A DNA stretch of 64,000 nucleotides, from the NCBI RefSeq assembly GCF_041435115.1, contig NZ_CP108046.1, positions 62,001-126,000 on the forward strand, in the 5' to 3' direction. Each line of letters opens with the position of its first letter. Within the stretch, counting starts at the first letter, position 1. The notes beneath the pieces were generated by a model. That model was not told the origin of the DNA. It ran no database searches and saw nothing but the letters and a program-made list of their open reading frames with translations. The stretch is from Streptomyces sp. NBC_00289 (lineage in GTDB: Bacteria > Actinomycetota > Actinomycetes > Streptomycetales > Streptomycetaceae). The translations under genes were made by a program, and so were the position numbers. Positions 1 through 8,994 of the stretch are shown here, one piece after another.

Positions 1-838
1 GATCCACTGACGGGTGGCAGGAGTTCCCGTAGCCGCGCCTCGAAGGCGAGGGCTACGGGCTCTTGCCTGTGTGGGGCCAACTGGTCATAGAACTCCCTAA
101 AGTGGCCTGACACTCGCTCCGAAGCCACAGCCGATGCTGATTCCAGAGCTTGCGTCGCGGTGTGGCACGCCTGATCGAGCTTTCCTTGGTCAAGCTGTGT
201 GCGAGCCAGCCAAAAGGCGTGGAACGCGCGGCCGCGCTGATTGGCGCGAGCTTCCCGACGTAAGGCGTCCGCAATCAACGGTTCAGCCATCGCAGCCTCG
301 CCCAGTCGGCCATGGGCAATGCCAGTATCCACGATGAGTTTCGGCTCGTCGAAGTAGGCAACCCACACCGGATCCGGGTCGCTCGCCTGGATCTGCTCGA
401 ACTGACGGTGTGCTTCCCTGATCGCCCGGTGAGTGGATGTTTGGCTGCCGAGCGTGGCATGGGCGAAGGCTTCCCGCATAGAGAGCATCGACCGGACGCG
501 CGGGGTGGTGTCGCTCGCCGAGCGGGCCTGGTCTTGGGCGGCGGTCACGAGTGCCAGGGAGTCCGCGGGCTTGTCCTGATAGGTCGCCTGCAAGCTCATA
601 CAGGCGAGGACGTTGGCCATGAACTGACGGTCGTCGATGGTCTTCGCGAGTTGCAGGGCCTTGGCAAAGTAGGTGCGCGCCTGATTGTATTGACGGGCGT
701 CGAAGTGAATCCAGTCAGTGAGGCGTGCGAGCTCGGCCGCGATTTCGTACAGGCCGTTCTGGATGGCCGGAGGGCGATTCTCTTTCAGAAGGCCGACCAC
801 ATGGCGAAGCTGACCAACGACGGCCGGCCTAACTGGCT

Positions 839-1711
839 CTAACAAAAGTTGTCGATCAGGTGACTGTTGGCTTGTCTGCTCGTTGGTCTGGTCGTGGGGA
901 AACGCCAGTCGCGACCGTGGATCGTGTCGGATGAACTCTGGTCACTCATCGAGCCGTTGCTGCCCGAGCCGGCGCCGAAGCAGGTCGAGGGCAGACCTCG
1001 AGTGCCGGACCGCCAGGCCCTGTGCGGGATCCTCTTCGTCCTGCATACCGGGATCCAGTGGGAGTACCTGCCCCAGGAGCTGGGCTTCGGCTCGGGGATG
1101 ACCTGCTGGCGGCGCCTGGCGGCCTGGAACGAGGCCGGCGTCTGGGACCAGCTGCACGTGCTGCTGCTGGAGAAACTGCGGTCGAAGAACCAGCTGGACT
1201 GGTCGAGGGCGGTGATCGATTCCTCGCACGTTCGCGCGGCCCGACGGGGCCCAAAAGCGGACCCAGCCCGGTCGACCGCGCACGTCCGGGCAGCAAGCAC
1301 CACCTCATCGTCGACGGACAGGGCATCCCGCTCGCGGTGTCACTGACCGGCGGAAACCGCAACGACGTCACCCAACTCGAGCCCCTGCTGGACAAGATCC
1401 CGGCCGTCGCGGGCCGGGCCGGCAGACCGCGCCGACGGCCGGACGCGCTGCTGGCCGACCGCGGCTACGACCACGACAAGTACCGGCGCCTGCTCTGGCA
1501 GCGAGGGATCCGCCCCGTGATCGCGAAGCGAGGCGAGCCGCACGGCACCGGTCTGGGCATCTTCCGCTACGTCGTCGAGCGCACGATCGCCTGGCTCCAT
1601 GGCTTTCGCCGCCTGCGCATCCGCTGGGAGCGACGCGACGACATCCACGAAGCGTTCCTCGGGCTCGCCGTCTGCCTGATCACCCACCGCCACGTCCAAC
1701 GCCTTTGTTAG
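839..1711 (+). mobile_element. IS5-family (IS427-like) insertion sequence
   Basis: The element is bounded by the terminal inverted repeat CTAACAAA (839-846) and TTTGTTAG (1704-1711) and fills the gap in the XRE/TPR regulator. About 870 bp with one transposase gene in two overlapping frames is typical of the IS427 subgroup. I see no convincing direct repeat longer than two bases at the ends; excision of 839-1711 restores the host reading frame. Confidence 0.75.
867..1711 (+). CDS. IS5-family DDE transposase made by -1 frameshifting
   Basis: Cut-and-paste transposase read in two frames. Frame one (867-1346, TTG start or GTG at 894) carries the DUF4096-like N-terminal region and the first catalytic aspartate in AVIDSSHVRA. 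Frame two (to 1711) carries LLADRGYDHD and VVERTIAWLHGF, giving the second Asp and the Glu of DDE. The frames overlap at 1250-1256, where C CCA AAA is a canonical X XXY YYZ slippery heptamer in the correct phase for a -1 shift into GPKSGPSPVDRARPGSKHH. That is the known IS427-group arrangement, so the protein is probably functional rather than broken. Confidence 0.8.
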
Positions 1712-2272
1712 GACCTCTAAGAGCCTCCCCGCCGTGCTGGTCGTCTCGTCGCCAGTAGTCCTCGACGGAGGAGCGGAATGCCTCAAGAGTCGCTGCGTTA
1801 AGGCTGGTTGGCGTGGTCAGTGCCAGGATGCTGTCCACATCGGGCCCAGGCAGGGACGCAGGGGGGCTCTGCGCCAGCTCTGGCACTTGGGCCTCCTCAC
1901 GCTCGGTGACTACGAGCGCTTGAGGCGTCTCCCAGGGACGTCGCGCAAGTCCGAGCATGTGCCCTGGAATCCGCAGGCCGTCGGCGATGCGCTCGATGAC
2001 GTCCATGTACAGCAACTGGCGACGCCCCGCCATGACCTCGCCGACGCGGCTCGGCGTCAGCTCGCATCGCCTTGCGATCATCGACGGGTAAATGCCTGCT
2101 CTCGTCTTCACCAGTCGGAACACTCTGCCGAAGTCCCGAACTCGGCACGCATTGATCATCTCGGGATCGGTGAGCAAGCGGGCAGGCAGTTCCTGCGGCC
2201 AGTCGGCGTCGGGCATTGGGCATGCTCCACTGCGAGGGCTATGCAACGTCGCGGATTCTACTCGCTGCGATA

Positions 2273-2289
2273 TTACCCAAGTTGGGTAA
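2273..2289. promoter_or_regulatory. 17-bp palindrome upstream of the XRE/TPR regulator
   Basis: TTACCCAAGTTGGGTAA has perfect 8-bp arms around one central base and lies 57-73 bp upstream of the regulator ATG at 2216. A symmetric site at this position is a candidate operator for autoregulation by the neighbouring XRE protein; that role is inferred. Confidence 0.4.
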
Positions 2290-2908
2290 CCAGCCTGACC
2301 TTTTGGCTGGGGTATCCGTGAGGGGCCTCGCGTTTTCCGGACAGGCTTCTGACCGTTTATTCACGCGGCGATTCGCAACTTCTCGTACTCGGCATGGACT
2401 TCGCGTGGAGGGCGGTACCCCACCGCCGAGTGGAGGCGTTTGCGATTGTACCAGAATTCGATGTAGCGAGTGATGTCCTGCCGGGCGACCTCGCGGGTCA
2501 GGTAAGTCACCCTTGATACGCGCTCGTTCTTCAGGGCGCCGAAGAATGATTCGGCCATGGCGTTGTCGAAACAGATCCCGGTGCGGCCGGCAGATCTGCG
2601 GAGCCCGAACCGGTCCAGCGTCCTCCCGAACTCGGCTGACATGTAGTTGGCGAGTTCAACCAGTCGTTGCAACACCGGGCTGTTGCAGCGAGCGTAGCTG
2701 TTCTTCGAAGACCTCGGCCGGCGTCCGCCAGCCCAGGACTTTGCGGGGCCGGTTGTTGATCGCCATGGCGACGGCTTCGAGGTCCGTGAACGACCAGCGG
2801 GAGAGATCGGTGCCCTTCGGGAAGTACTGGCGCAGCAGCCCGTTCGTGTTCTCGTTCGTCGGTCGTTGCCAGGGCGAGTGCGGATCGGCGAAGAACACCT
2901 TCGTCCCG

Positions 2909-3792
2909 GAGCCTTTTTCACGTGTAGATCATGAGGGTGAGGATCGCGGCAGCTACTGACGTGAGTCTGTTCGGACTGACGCGGGCATGCCGGAAGATCC
3001 GCCACTGCTTGATCCGGGAGATGGTTCGCTCGACGGGAGCACGCAGTGCGGCGTGGACCTTGTTCGACGTCTTGTGCTTGTCGGGCAGTTCAGTTCCGGG
3101 CCGTCGTTTGATCGGGGTGATCACAGTGCCGCCGGCCCCGACGTACCCTTTGTCCGCGAGGATCTCGAGGTCCAGTCGCGCGCAGGTGTCGACGATGGCG
3201 TGCTCGCGGGCGGCCGTCACATCGTGGGTGCCGCCCGGAAGGGCGGGTGACATCCACAGCAGTTTGCCCTCTTCTGCCGCAATGACCTGCAGATTCACGC
3301 CCTCGCGGCGGACCTTGCCGGAGAAGTGCCCCGGCGCCTGGACCCGGTCGGTCTCCGCGACGGTGCCATCCAGCAGCACGTAGCCGTCCGTGTGATGACT
3401 GGTGAGCGCCTCGGTCAACGACGGCGCGTGCTCCGCAAGTTGCCCGATCGTGTGGTTCACGTAGCGCCAGGCGGTGGCCGTGCTGATGCCGAAGCCTGCG
3501 GCGATCTGTTCGAGGGTGTCGTGCTTGCGCAGGTAGACCAGGGTGCACCGGGCCCGGTCGTACGGACGCAGTCTGCAGCGCCGGCCGGCTTCACAGGACG
3601 CGATCACCATCGTGACCAGCTCCAGGAGCTCCGGATCGACATCGCATCCGGCAGGATAGGAGAACACGGGGCATCTCCGCAGGTGAAGGTTATGCCTGGC
3701 GACTCTCCAAACCAACGGGATGCCCCGTTCGGCACGCCACCGTCAACACTTCACCGACGCTCACCCGCAGGCCGTACAAGTGAAAAAGGCTC
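2909..3792 (-). mobile_element. IS5-family, ISL2-type element (innermost of the nest)
   Basis: Terminal repeats GAGCCTTTTTCAC(G/T)TGTA start at 2909 and end at 3792. A 3-bp duplication CCG flanks it (2906-2908, 3793-3795), and removing it restores the IS30 transposase reading DTGTKVFF. At 884 bp with a single transposase gene it looks complete. A truncated relative lies at 49654-49986. Confidence 0.87.
2918..3667 (-). CDS. ISL2-type DDE transposase
   Basis: About 249 residues from GTG 3667, chosen because GGAG lies 7 nt upstream (reading on would use a poorer start at 3715). It has an N-terminal HTH_Tnp_4-like helix-turn-helix (LEQIAAGFGISTATAWRYVN), then a DDE_Tnp_4-like core with LLDGTVAETDR, EILADKGYVG and APVERTISRIKQW supplying Asp, Asp and Glu. 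It ends at ILTLMIYT next to the terminal repeat. The reading frame is intact and the element is the youngest layer here, so it may be active. Confidence 0.85.
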   Translation of the reverse strand: MFSYPAGCDVDPELLELVTMVIASCEAGRRCRLRPYDRARCTLVYLRKHDTLEQIAAGFGISTATAWRYVNHTIGQLAEHAPSLTEALTSHHTDGYVLLDGTVAETDRVQAPGHFSGKVRREGVNLQVIAAEEGKLLWMSPALPGGTHDVTAAREHAIVDTCARLDLEILADKGYVGAGGTVITPIKRRPGTELPDKHKTSNKVHAALRAPVERTISRIKQWRIFRHARVSPNRLTSVAAAILTLMIYT

Positions 3793-5636
3793 CCGGTATC
3801 GAGAGCGAACTGGGTATGACCGGAGAGTTCCTTCCCACGGTCCCAGGTGAGGGTCTTACGTAGCTGCTCAGGCAATTGCGTCATCGACGTGGTGAGCGCC
3901 GCGTTCATCGCGATCGCGCCGTAGCCCCCGAGCGAGGGGCCGTTCTTCACGGGCGGATTCTCGCCCCAGCCCTCCAGACGGGGCAGGTGCACCAGGAGCG
4001 TGGAGCGGCTGCTGCGCTCGACGAGCGTGCCGATCGCGGAGCGGCCCGTCCCGATAATCAAATCGCCTTCCCAGTGTCCGGGGACCGCGCGGTCCGTGGC
4101 CTCGGCGGGGCGTTCGCTGAGGACGACGTCCGCGGTGACATGCCCCTGCGGCTTGTTCTGCGACCGTGCACGGGGAGCCCGCAGCGCCCGGCCGGTGCGC
4201 AGGCACGTCACCAGTTCCCGCTTGAGCGCGCCACGGCCTTCGATGAACAGCGCCTGGTAGATCGCTTCGTGGCTGATGCGCATGGACTCATCATCGGGGA
4301 AGTCGACACGGAGTCGGTGCGAAATCTGCTCCGGACTCCATGCCGTCGCCCAACGTCTGTCCTGACGGTGCGGCTTGTTCAGCCCTTTCCATGCGGGCGT
4401 CTTGGGCCCGGTGACGGTCATCTTGTCGGGGCGACGGATGCTGCCGGCGAGCCGGTCCTCTACGTACTCACGCAACCGGTCGTTACCCAGGAGTTTCGCG
4501 TTCTTCGGGCGCTTGGCCGCCTGCTGAGCCTTCCACTGGGCGACCGTCGCGCGGTATTCCTGCTTGCCGCCGCGCGTGGCGGCGTTGCGGCGCAGTTCGC
4601 GAGAGATTGTCCCGGGGTCTCGCCCCAGGGCGCGGGCGATCTCGCGCACGCCCTTGCTCATCGCCATGAGGATCGCGATCTCCTCGCGCTCTTCGAACGT
4701 GAGGTACCGGCCCGAGGGCTCGGCCAACGAGATCGGAGGCATGCCGCCAGCGTGACGAAACCACCTCGCACCCACCGGCCACGACACGCCGACCACCAAC
4801 GACGCCTCCACCGTCGTGACCCCCGTGGCGATCAGTCGCCAGAACTGGCGCTGCACGACCCGAGAAGGATCAGGCCGCCCCGGCGAACGCATCGCCGGCC
4901 GCAACGCACGGTCAGCGCGCCACTGCCGACGCCGCCCCTCCGGAACATCGCTGGTCTTCAAACTCCAGTCCGCCGTGGCCACGTCGCACACCTCCGAGAT
5001 CAGGGTGTTGCGACGACCAGTTGAATCCACCGTTACTGCCGCGATCCGAGTGAAATATCGCGTCGGCCGAGAGGTTCCTGTTCCGTGCCGCGTTACGGAT
5101 CGCCTTGGATATCAGTGGGGTTTGGTAGTGGTCGTCCATCGCGTAACCGATGACTTCCTTCGTGCAGCAGTCGATTACCGTCGCGAGGTACAGCCAGCCT
5201 TCCCCGGTCCCGATATAAGTAATGTCACCGACGAGCTTTTCGCCGGGTGCGTCCGCGGTGAAGTTGCGGCCGACGAGGTCCGGCACTTGGCCGGCCGCGG
5301 CCTTGGTGAGGTTGAACCTCTTCGGCTGTGGCTGGCAGGACTCAAGTCCCAGCTCGCGCATCAGGCGGCGGACCAGTTCCAGGCCGACGCTGATGCCCCA
5401 GCGGTGCAGCTGGGCTTGGATGCGACGGTGGCCGTAGGTGCTGTCGGAAATGTCGAAGGCTTTCTTGATGAGCAGTTTCAGTTCCTCGCGCCGCTGTGCC
5501 GTCGCGGATTCCGGGCGGGATCGCCAGTCGTAGTAGCCGGATCTGGAGACGCCGAGTCTGCCGCACATGAACTCGACGCTGTATGCGCACTCCGCAGTGT
5601 CGAGCCGCATCTCATCGATGAACTCGTACTTGCTTG

Positions 5637-5927
5637 CTACCGGGGATCCTTCGCGAAGTACGCCGCGCATTTTTTCAGGAAGGAGTTTTCCATCTCCAGC
5701 TCACGGTTCCGCCGTTCGAGTTCCTTCAGGCGTACCCGCTCGTTCACCGTCAATTCTGCATCGGGAGCCGGTTCCTGCTGCTTCTGGTGCTTCTTCACCC
5801 AGCCGCGTAGCGTCTCCGAGTTCAGCTCAAGCTCCCGGGCAACTTCGGAGATCGTCTTGCTTGACCTCAACGCGATCTGGACTGCTTCCTCACGGAACTC
5901 CGGCGAGTACTTACTGGGTGGCGCCAC
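5637..5927 (-). CDS. IS3-family OrfA
   Basis: A 96-residue protein beginning MAPPSKYSPEFREEAVQIAL, with a helix-turn-helix (TISEVARELELNSETLRGWV) and a C-terminal leucine-zipper-like coiled coil around VRLKELERRNRELEMENSFL. In IS3 elements OrfA binds the ends and is fused to OrfB by -1 frameshifting; an A6 run just before the OrfB ATG at 5670 fits this. Its partner OrfB is interrupted, so OrfA could now only act as a repressor or with another copy. Confidence 0.85.
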   Translation of the reverse strand: MAPPSKYSPEFREEAVQIALRSSKTISEVARELELNSETLRGWVKKHQKQQEPAPDAELTVNERVRLKELERRNRELEMENSFLKKCAAYFAKDPR

Positions 5928-6011
5928 TTCTTCCTCGTTTCCTGTTCAGGACAACCCTATTGGGTCCCTGTCCGGAAACTTCGGGGCCCCTCACCGGGTC
6001 GGGATGCTCCT

Positions 6012-6235
6012 GTGCATGGCAAGCCATCGGTGAACTGGCGAAAGACAGGGCCACCGGACACATCGGCGTCGTCATGGGTGAGGCCGGGGCCTACGTGCGG
6101 GTGTGGCCGGTCCGCAGCGGCAAGCAGTGGGGCGCCTTACAGAACAACGTGGCGCCCAGTACGCGGAAGGAACTGACCGCACGCCTGGCCATTCGAACGA
6201 TGACAGGCAGGTCTTGCTGTGGTGCGTGCCATCGG
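6012..6235 (+). pseudogene. remnant of a small conserved actinomycete protein
   Basis: In the + frame this region reads IGELAKDRATGHIGVVMGEA and continues to VAPSTRKELTARLA, resembling the small (about 70-residue) proteins of unknown function found near ATP-binding/XRE gene pairs in Streptomyces. No start codon with a ribosome site is seen between the IS3 end and this frame, and after about 6190 the match degenerates, so I treat it as a damaged gene. The remaining stretch to 6579 shows no convincing gene. Confidence 0.35.
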
Positions 6236-6579
6236 CCGCATGCTGGCGCCCTGTTCATCATCTTCATCAGCGATTTGTGCGGTCTGGTGACTGGCATGGC
6301 CCTCACGGCCGCCAGCCAGCAGACCGGCCGACCCCCGACGGGTCGACCACCCGGCTTCCCCGCCCCTGTCCGGGGTTGGCCTCCAAGCCTGCTCTTCGAA
6401 TGGTCTGTGAGCCGAGCTCGGCAATTAGGGCGGGTCGTACGAGTCATGCACTGCCTCACTCGAAGAGATTGCGCATGACGGCAACAGCGAACTTTCTCGG
6501 GGTCGGCGACGAGCGTACGCAACCGCGTGGTGCAGCACCCGTCCCCGAGCCGCATCTTCGCAAGATCCAGGAGGACGGG

Positions 6580-7062
6580 ATGATGACGACAGCCTTAAGG
6601 ACGCCTCGCACGGTGCTCCACCGCGAGGGGTATGTGATGAACGAGCGCTTCCAGGTCGCCCCTCGCTGTAAGGGCGCGCCTCCCCGTGTCGAGGATGCCC
6701 GCCGGGTCGGTGTCATGCGTCGGATTGCCGCTGCTCGGCTCAGATACTGCGGCCTGACCGCGATGACGGACGACGTCATGGTGGTCGTTTCCGAACTCCT
6801 CACCAACGCCGTCCTACACAGCGACAGCCAGGACATCGGTTTGAGCATCACGCTTCGAGACTCCTGTCTGCGTATCGCCGTCACCGACGGACGGCCAGGC
6901 GTCGCCGCGACCCGCCGGTGCGGCAGCGACTACAGCGAGTCGGGGCGCGGTCTTCACCTCGTCCAGGCCATTGCGGAGATGAACGGCGGGAGATGGGGCA
7001 CAGAGGACGCGGGCGCGACTACCTGGTGCACTTTGGCTATTTCGGCGCCGGGGCGGCCGTAA
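6580..7062 (+). CDS. ATP-binding protein, RsbW/anti-sigma-like (HATPase_c_2)
   Basis: About 160 residues from ATG 6580 (a second ATG follows at 6583), with GGAGG a few bases upstream. The Bergerat ATP-binding fold is clear: N box ELLTNAVLHSD around residue 75, G1-like VTDGRPG, and G2-like GRGLHLVQAIAEMNGG. Such small kinases in Streptomyces are thought to act as anti-sigma or regulatory switch proteins, often next to XRE regulators. Here the divergent XRE/TPR gene lies beyond the IS3 nest. A close paralogue is at 32692-33171, so this belongs to a duplicated locus. The partner is unknown. Confidence 0.8.
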   Translation: MMTTALRTPRTVLHREGYVMNERFQVAPRCKGAPPRVEDARRVGVMRRIAAARLRYCGLTAMTDDVMVVVSELLTNAVLHSDSQDIGLSITLRDSCLRIAVTDGRPGVAATRRCGSDYSESGRGLHLVQAIAEMNGGRWGTEDAGATTWCTLAISAPGRP

Positions 7063-7210
7063 CACCGGCCATTGACCTACCCACACGGCCCGCGCCCTGG
7101 ACCGCCACCGCGCCTCGAACGCCTAATCGCGGCGTGTCCCTCAAAAGAGCGGCATCACCGACCTTCGTGCCCCCTTACAGCCCTCGCAGACGAGAAGGAA
7201 GTACCGATCC

Positions 7211-7870
7211 GTGCACACCGTGAGCCAGTCGGGCCTGGTCCCTTTCATCACCCAGCGGGAGGGTGAACGGGCAGCGCCGGACAACCTTTTCATCCTCCAG
7301 CACGGGCCCGGCAACTACCGGCTGCACTACCGTGATGAGGACGTCAGGGACCGGGACCTGCGAGGCGTGCTATGGGCGCGCTGCGCCTTCAACCCGGTCG
7401 ACGAGCGTGGGATGCCGACGGGTGCGCCGTTGTGGAAGCTCATGCATCCCTACCGGCAGATGATGACGATGCAGGCGATGCGCTGCCAGGTGTGCACCCG
7501 ACACGCACGCACTCCGCTGGGTTTCGTCTTCCTCGCCGGACCGGGTGACCACGACCCCAGCCGGCCGCAGATCCTCACCAATCAGCCTCCCGTCTGCCCA
7601 CGACACGTCCGCGCGGCCGCTGCGCTGTGTCCGCATCTGGAGGCGAAGCCGATGGTTTTCCTGGCCGCCAGCGCCCCGTTGTACGGGGTGACCGGCACTC
7701 TCTACGGCCTGGACGGTGACGGCGTCCAGGTGGTGGCGCAGCCGGACCATCCCCTGCCCTACGGGCACCCCAATCTGACGACCTTCCTCGCCTCCCAACT
7801 CATCCGCCGGCTCAGCAGCTTCCGCGTCCTCGACCTCGATGCGCTGCAGCGAGAGCTGGCGGAGGCATAG
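7211..7870 (+). CDS. conserved Streptomyces protein with paired cysteines
   Basis: About 219 residues from GTG 7211, preceded by GAAGGAAG. I do not recognise a named family. It contains MRCQVCTRHARTPLG and PPVCPRHVRAAAALCPHL (about residues 90-145), a C..C / C..H..C arrangement that could bind a metal. It is nearly identical to the product of 33644-34315, differing at scattered conservative positions, which shows that both are under coding constraint. It follows the ATP-binding gene in both copies, so the two probably work together; the function is unknown. Confidence 0.7.
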   Translation: MHTVSQSGLVPFITQREGERAAPDNLFILQHGPGNYRLHYRDEDVRDRDLRGVLWARCAFNPVDERGMPTGAPLWKLMHPYRQMMTMQAMRCQVCTRHARTPLGFVFLAGPGDHDPSRPQILTNQPPVCPRHVRAAAALCPHLEAKPMVFLAASAPLYGVTGTLYGLDGDGVQVVAQPDHPLPYGHPNLTTFLASQLIRRLSSFRVLDLDALQRELAEA

Positions 7871-7994
7871 ACCCCTGCCCGACAGCCCCAAGGCCACAGG
7901 GCACGCGTGAGCGTCCGGCGCGGGAATCCCCCCGCCCACCCCCCGTCTCGCGCCGGACTCGCACCCCGTGACGTGCAATCGATGGGAGAGGACC

Positions 7995-8201
7995 GTGACG
8001 ACAGCAAGAGACCGTGGGGCGTTGCCTCGCGCTCCGTGCGAAGGCGGTAGCCCCATGCCCTGGTGGGTGAGCGACCACCGAGGACGCCGGTCCTGGACGG
8101 TCCTCATGAACGACTGGGTTCGACCTATCGGGAAGGCCGTGCAGGCTGTCCTGCCGGCGTCCTGGAACGGCCCAGTGTGGCCCCCAACGCACGGCGACTG
8201 A
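7995..8201 (+). CDS. small conserved protein of the duplicated locus
   Basis: A 68-codon frame from GTG 7995, with GGGAGAGGACC immediately upstream, encoding VTTARDRGALPRAPCEGGSP and, later, MPWWVSDHRGR. The paralogue at 34426-34626 keeps the same start, ribosome site, frame and nearly the same length despite many substitutions. That conservation is the main evidence that it is a gene. No family is recognised and no membrane segment or signal peptide is visible. Confidence 0.5.
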   Translation: MTTARDRGALPRAPCEGGSPMPWWVSDHRGRRSWTVLMNDWVRPIGKAVQAVLPASWNGPVWPPTHGD

Positions 8202-8239
8202 ACCGGCCCCACCACACCCCAACCTCGCCGAGGCTCCCC

Positions 8240-8290
8240 CATGCCCGATTCATTACTGACCAGTGGTGGGCCCACCCGCCGCGGAGTACG
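8240..8290 (+). pseudogene. 5' stub of the TPR-like gene of the duplicated locus
   Basis: ATGCCCGATTCA at 8240 and the following codons (MPDSLLTSGGPTRRGV) match the beginning of the gene at 34668-35750. After about 8290 the sequence jumps to the interior of a glutamine synthetase-like gene. The junction marks a deletion of everything between the two genes in this copy. Confidence 0.55.
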
Positions 8291-8994
8291 GACTGGAACG
8301 CATGCTGCCCGGGGCCGACATGTGCGCCTACCTCCTGGCCACCGACGTCGACATGGCGCCGCTCGACGGCTTCGACCTCACCGGCTGGGAGCAGGGCTTC
8401 GGCGATGTCTTCGTCCAGCCTGACCTGCCCAGCATCCGCGTGCTTCCCCACCGCTGTGAAACCGCCCTCATCATCGGCACCGCCCTCCACCGGGACGACA
8501 CCCCCATCCAGGTGGCCCCACGCCACCTCCTGCAGACACAGCTCGCCCGGCTGGCAGAACTCGGATACTGGCCAGCCGTAGGCGTGGAAGTCGAAGCCGT
8601 CCTCTACCAGCAGGACGACTCCGGCCGCCGGGCACCGGCAGGGGCAGGGGCAGGGGCAGACAACCGCGACTACGGCCTCCAACACCCGCCGCTCGTCGCC
8701 GACTTCATCCACGACCTGAGCAGGCTGATCGTCGCAGGCATCCGCTACGAAGCGATCAAAGTAGAAGCCGCGCCCGGCCAGATCGAAGTCAGCCTCGCCT
8801 ACGACGCAGCCTTGACCGCATGCGACGACTACGCCGTCTTCCGCGACATCGCACACGATGTCGCCGGCCGGCGCAGCATGGTGCCCGCCTTCATGGCAGC
8901 CCCAGAGACAGGAATCGGCAACGGCCTCCACCTGCGCCTCTCCCTGCGGAACGAACACGGCGATCCGGCCTTCGCCCAAGACCGCGATCAAGGT
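8291..8994 (+). pseudogene. glutamine synthetase-like (gamma-glutamylamide synthetase type) fragment, lacking both ends
   Basis: The frame contains GADMCAYLLATDVDMAPLDG, then VGVEVEAVLY, the EAAPGQIEVSL catalytic-core region and [10 protein letters not shown], all typical of the glutamine synthetase fold. Members that act on amines, including polyamines, neighbour APC permeases, as the full-length copy does here (37365). The 5' end is missing through a deletion joined at about 8290-8300, and the 3' end is cut by ISL3 scrap near 8995, after which the frame reads into transposon sequence. The first 94 bases almost exactly repeat the last 94 bases of the fragment at 37365-37638. Confidence 0.72.

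Larger units (their letters stand above)
1..2216 (-). pseudogene. XRE-type regulator with C-terminal TPR-like region, split by an IS5-family element and cut by the window edge
   Basis: The N-terminal part (2216 down to 1712) starts at an ATG preceded by GTGGAGC and reads as a helix-turn-helix regulator: YPSMIARRCELTPSRVGEVM is a typical XRE recognition region at about residues 35-55. The C-terminal part (838 down to 1) is a helical, TPR-like stretch containing DWIHFDARQYNQARTYFAKA. Removing 839-1711 joins the halves in frame as EALRGQPVRPAV, so the interruption is the element between them. The ORF runs off the left edge, so the natural end is unseen. Such regulators are usually cytoplasmic DNA-binding proteins; their ligand is unknown. 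The N-terminal half alone could still be translated and end in IS sequence. Confidence 0.75.
2656..5030 (-). pseudogene. IS30-family transposase, split by an ISL2-type element
   Basis: The N-terminal part (to 3796) has the HTH region LTFEEREEIAILMAMSKGVR and REIARALGRDPGTISRELRR, then the DDE core with HWEGDLIIGTGRSAIGTLVE. It ends at ELSGHTQFALDTG. The rest (2905 to 2656) resumes TKVFFADPHSPWQRPTNENT, with the catalytic Glu, and ends at a stop at 2656. Family members begin near MRSPGRPD (ATG 4892) or slightly upstream, so the start is uncertain. The gene is inactive. Confidence 0.83.
2649..5031 (-). mobile_element. IS30-family element inserted in IS3 OrfB
   Basis: Terminal repeats share TTCAAC..GTCGT.GCAACACC at 2649 and, inverted, ending at 5031. 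The trinucleotide GTT is duplicated at 2646-2648 and 5032-5034 (AAC in the orientation of the host gene), matching the short duplications known for IS30. It contains one transposase gene, itself interrupted by an ISL2-type element. Confidence 0.87.
2361..5670 (-). pseudogene. IS3-family OrfB transposase, split by IS30
   Basis: The 5' part (5670 to 5035) reads from the HTH_21-like YRRIQAQLHRWG-type region through the integrase core with DITYIGT and FHSDRGSN. The 3' part (2648 down to 2361) continues with YMSAEFGRTLDRFG, the catalytic-Glu region NAMAESFFGALKNE, and the C-terminal HSAVGYRPP. Joined, they form one ordinary IS3 integrase: HSDRGSN is followed directly by YMSAEF. OrfB is in the -1 frame relative to OrfA, entered at a run of six A residues (on the minus strand, near 5670). 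The gene is inactive while IS30 remains. Confidence 0.85.
2319..5993 (-). mobile_element. IS3-family element carrying two further nested elements
   Basis: The ends TGAGGGGCC(T/C)CG...TTTCCGGACAGG at 2319 and, inverted, ending at 5993 form the terminal repeats. The 3-bp direct repeat CCG flanks it (2316-2318 and 5994-5996), as IS3-family insertion predicts. OrfA and OrfB are on the minus strand; OrfB is interrupted by IS30 at 2649-5031. Without the insert the element is about 1.3 kb, normal for IS3. Confidence 0.88.

Noticed and set aside
312..842. Long + strand frame over the C-terminal half of the regulator
   Set aside because: It is antisense to a TPR-like coding frame that continues the XRE gene; its protein is Arg/Gly-rich with no family pattern.
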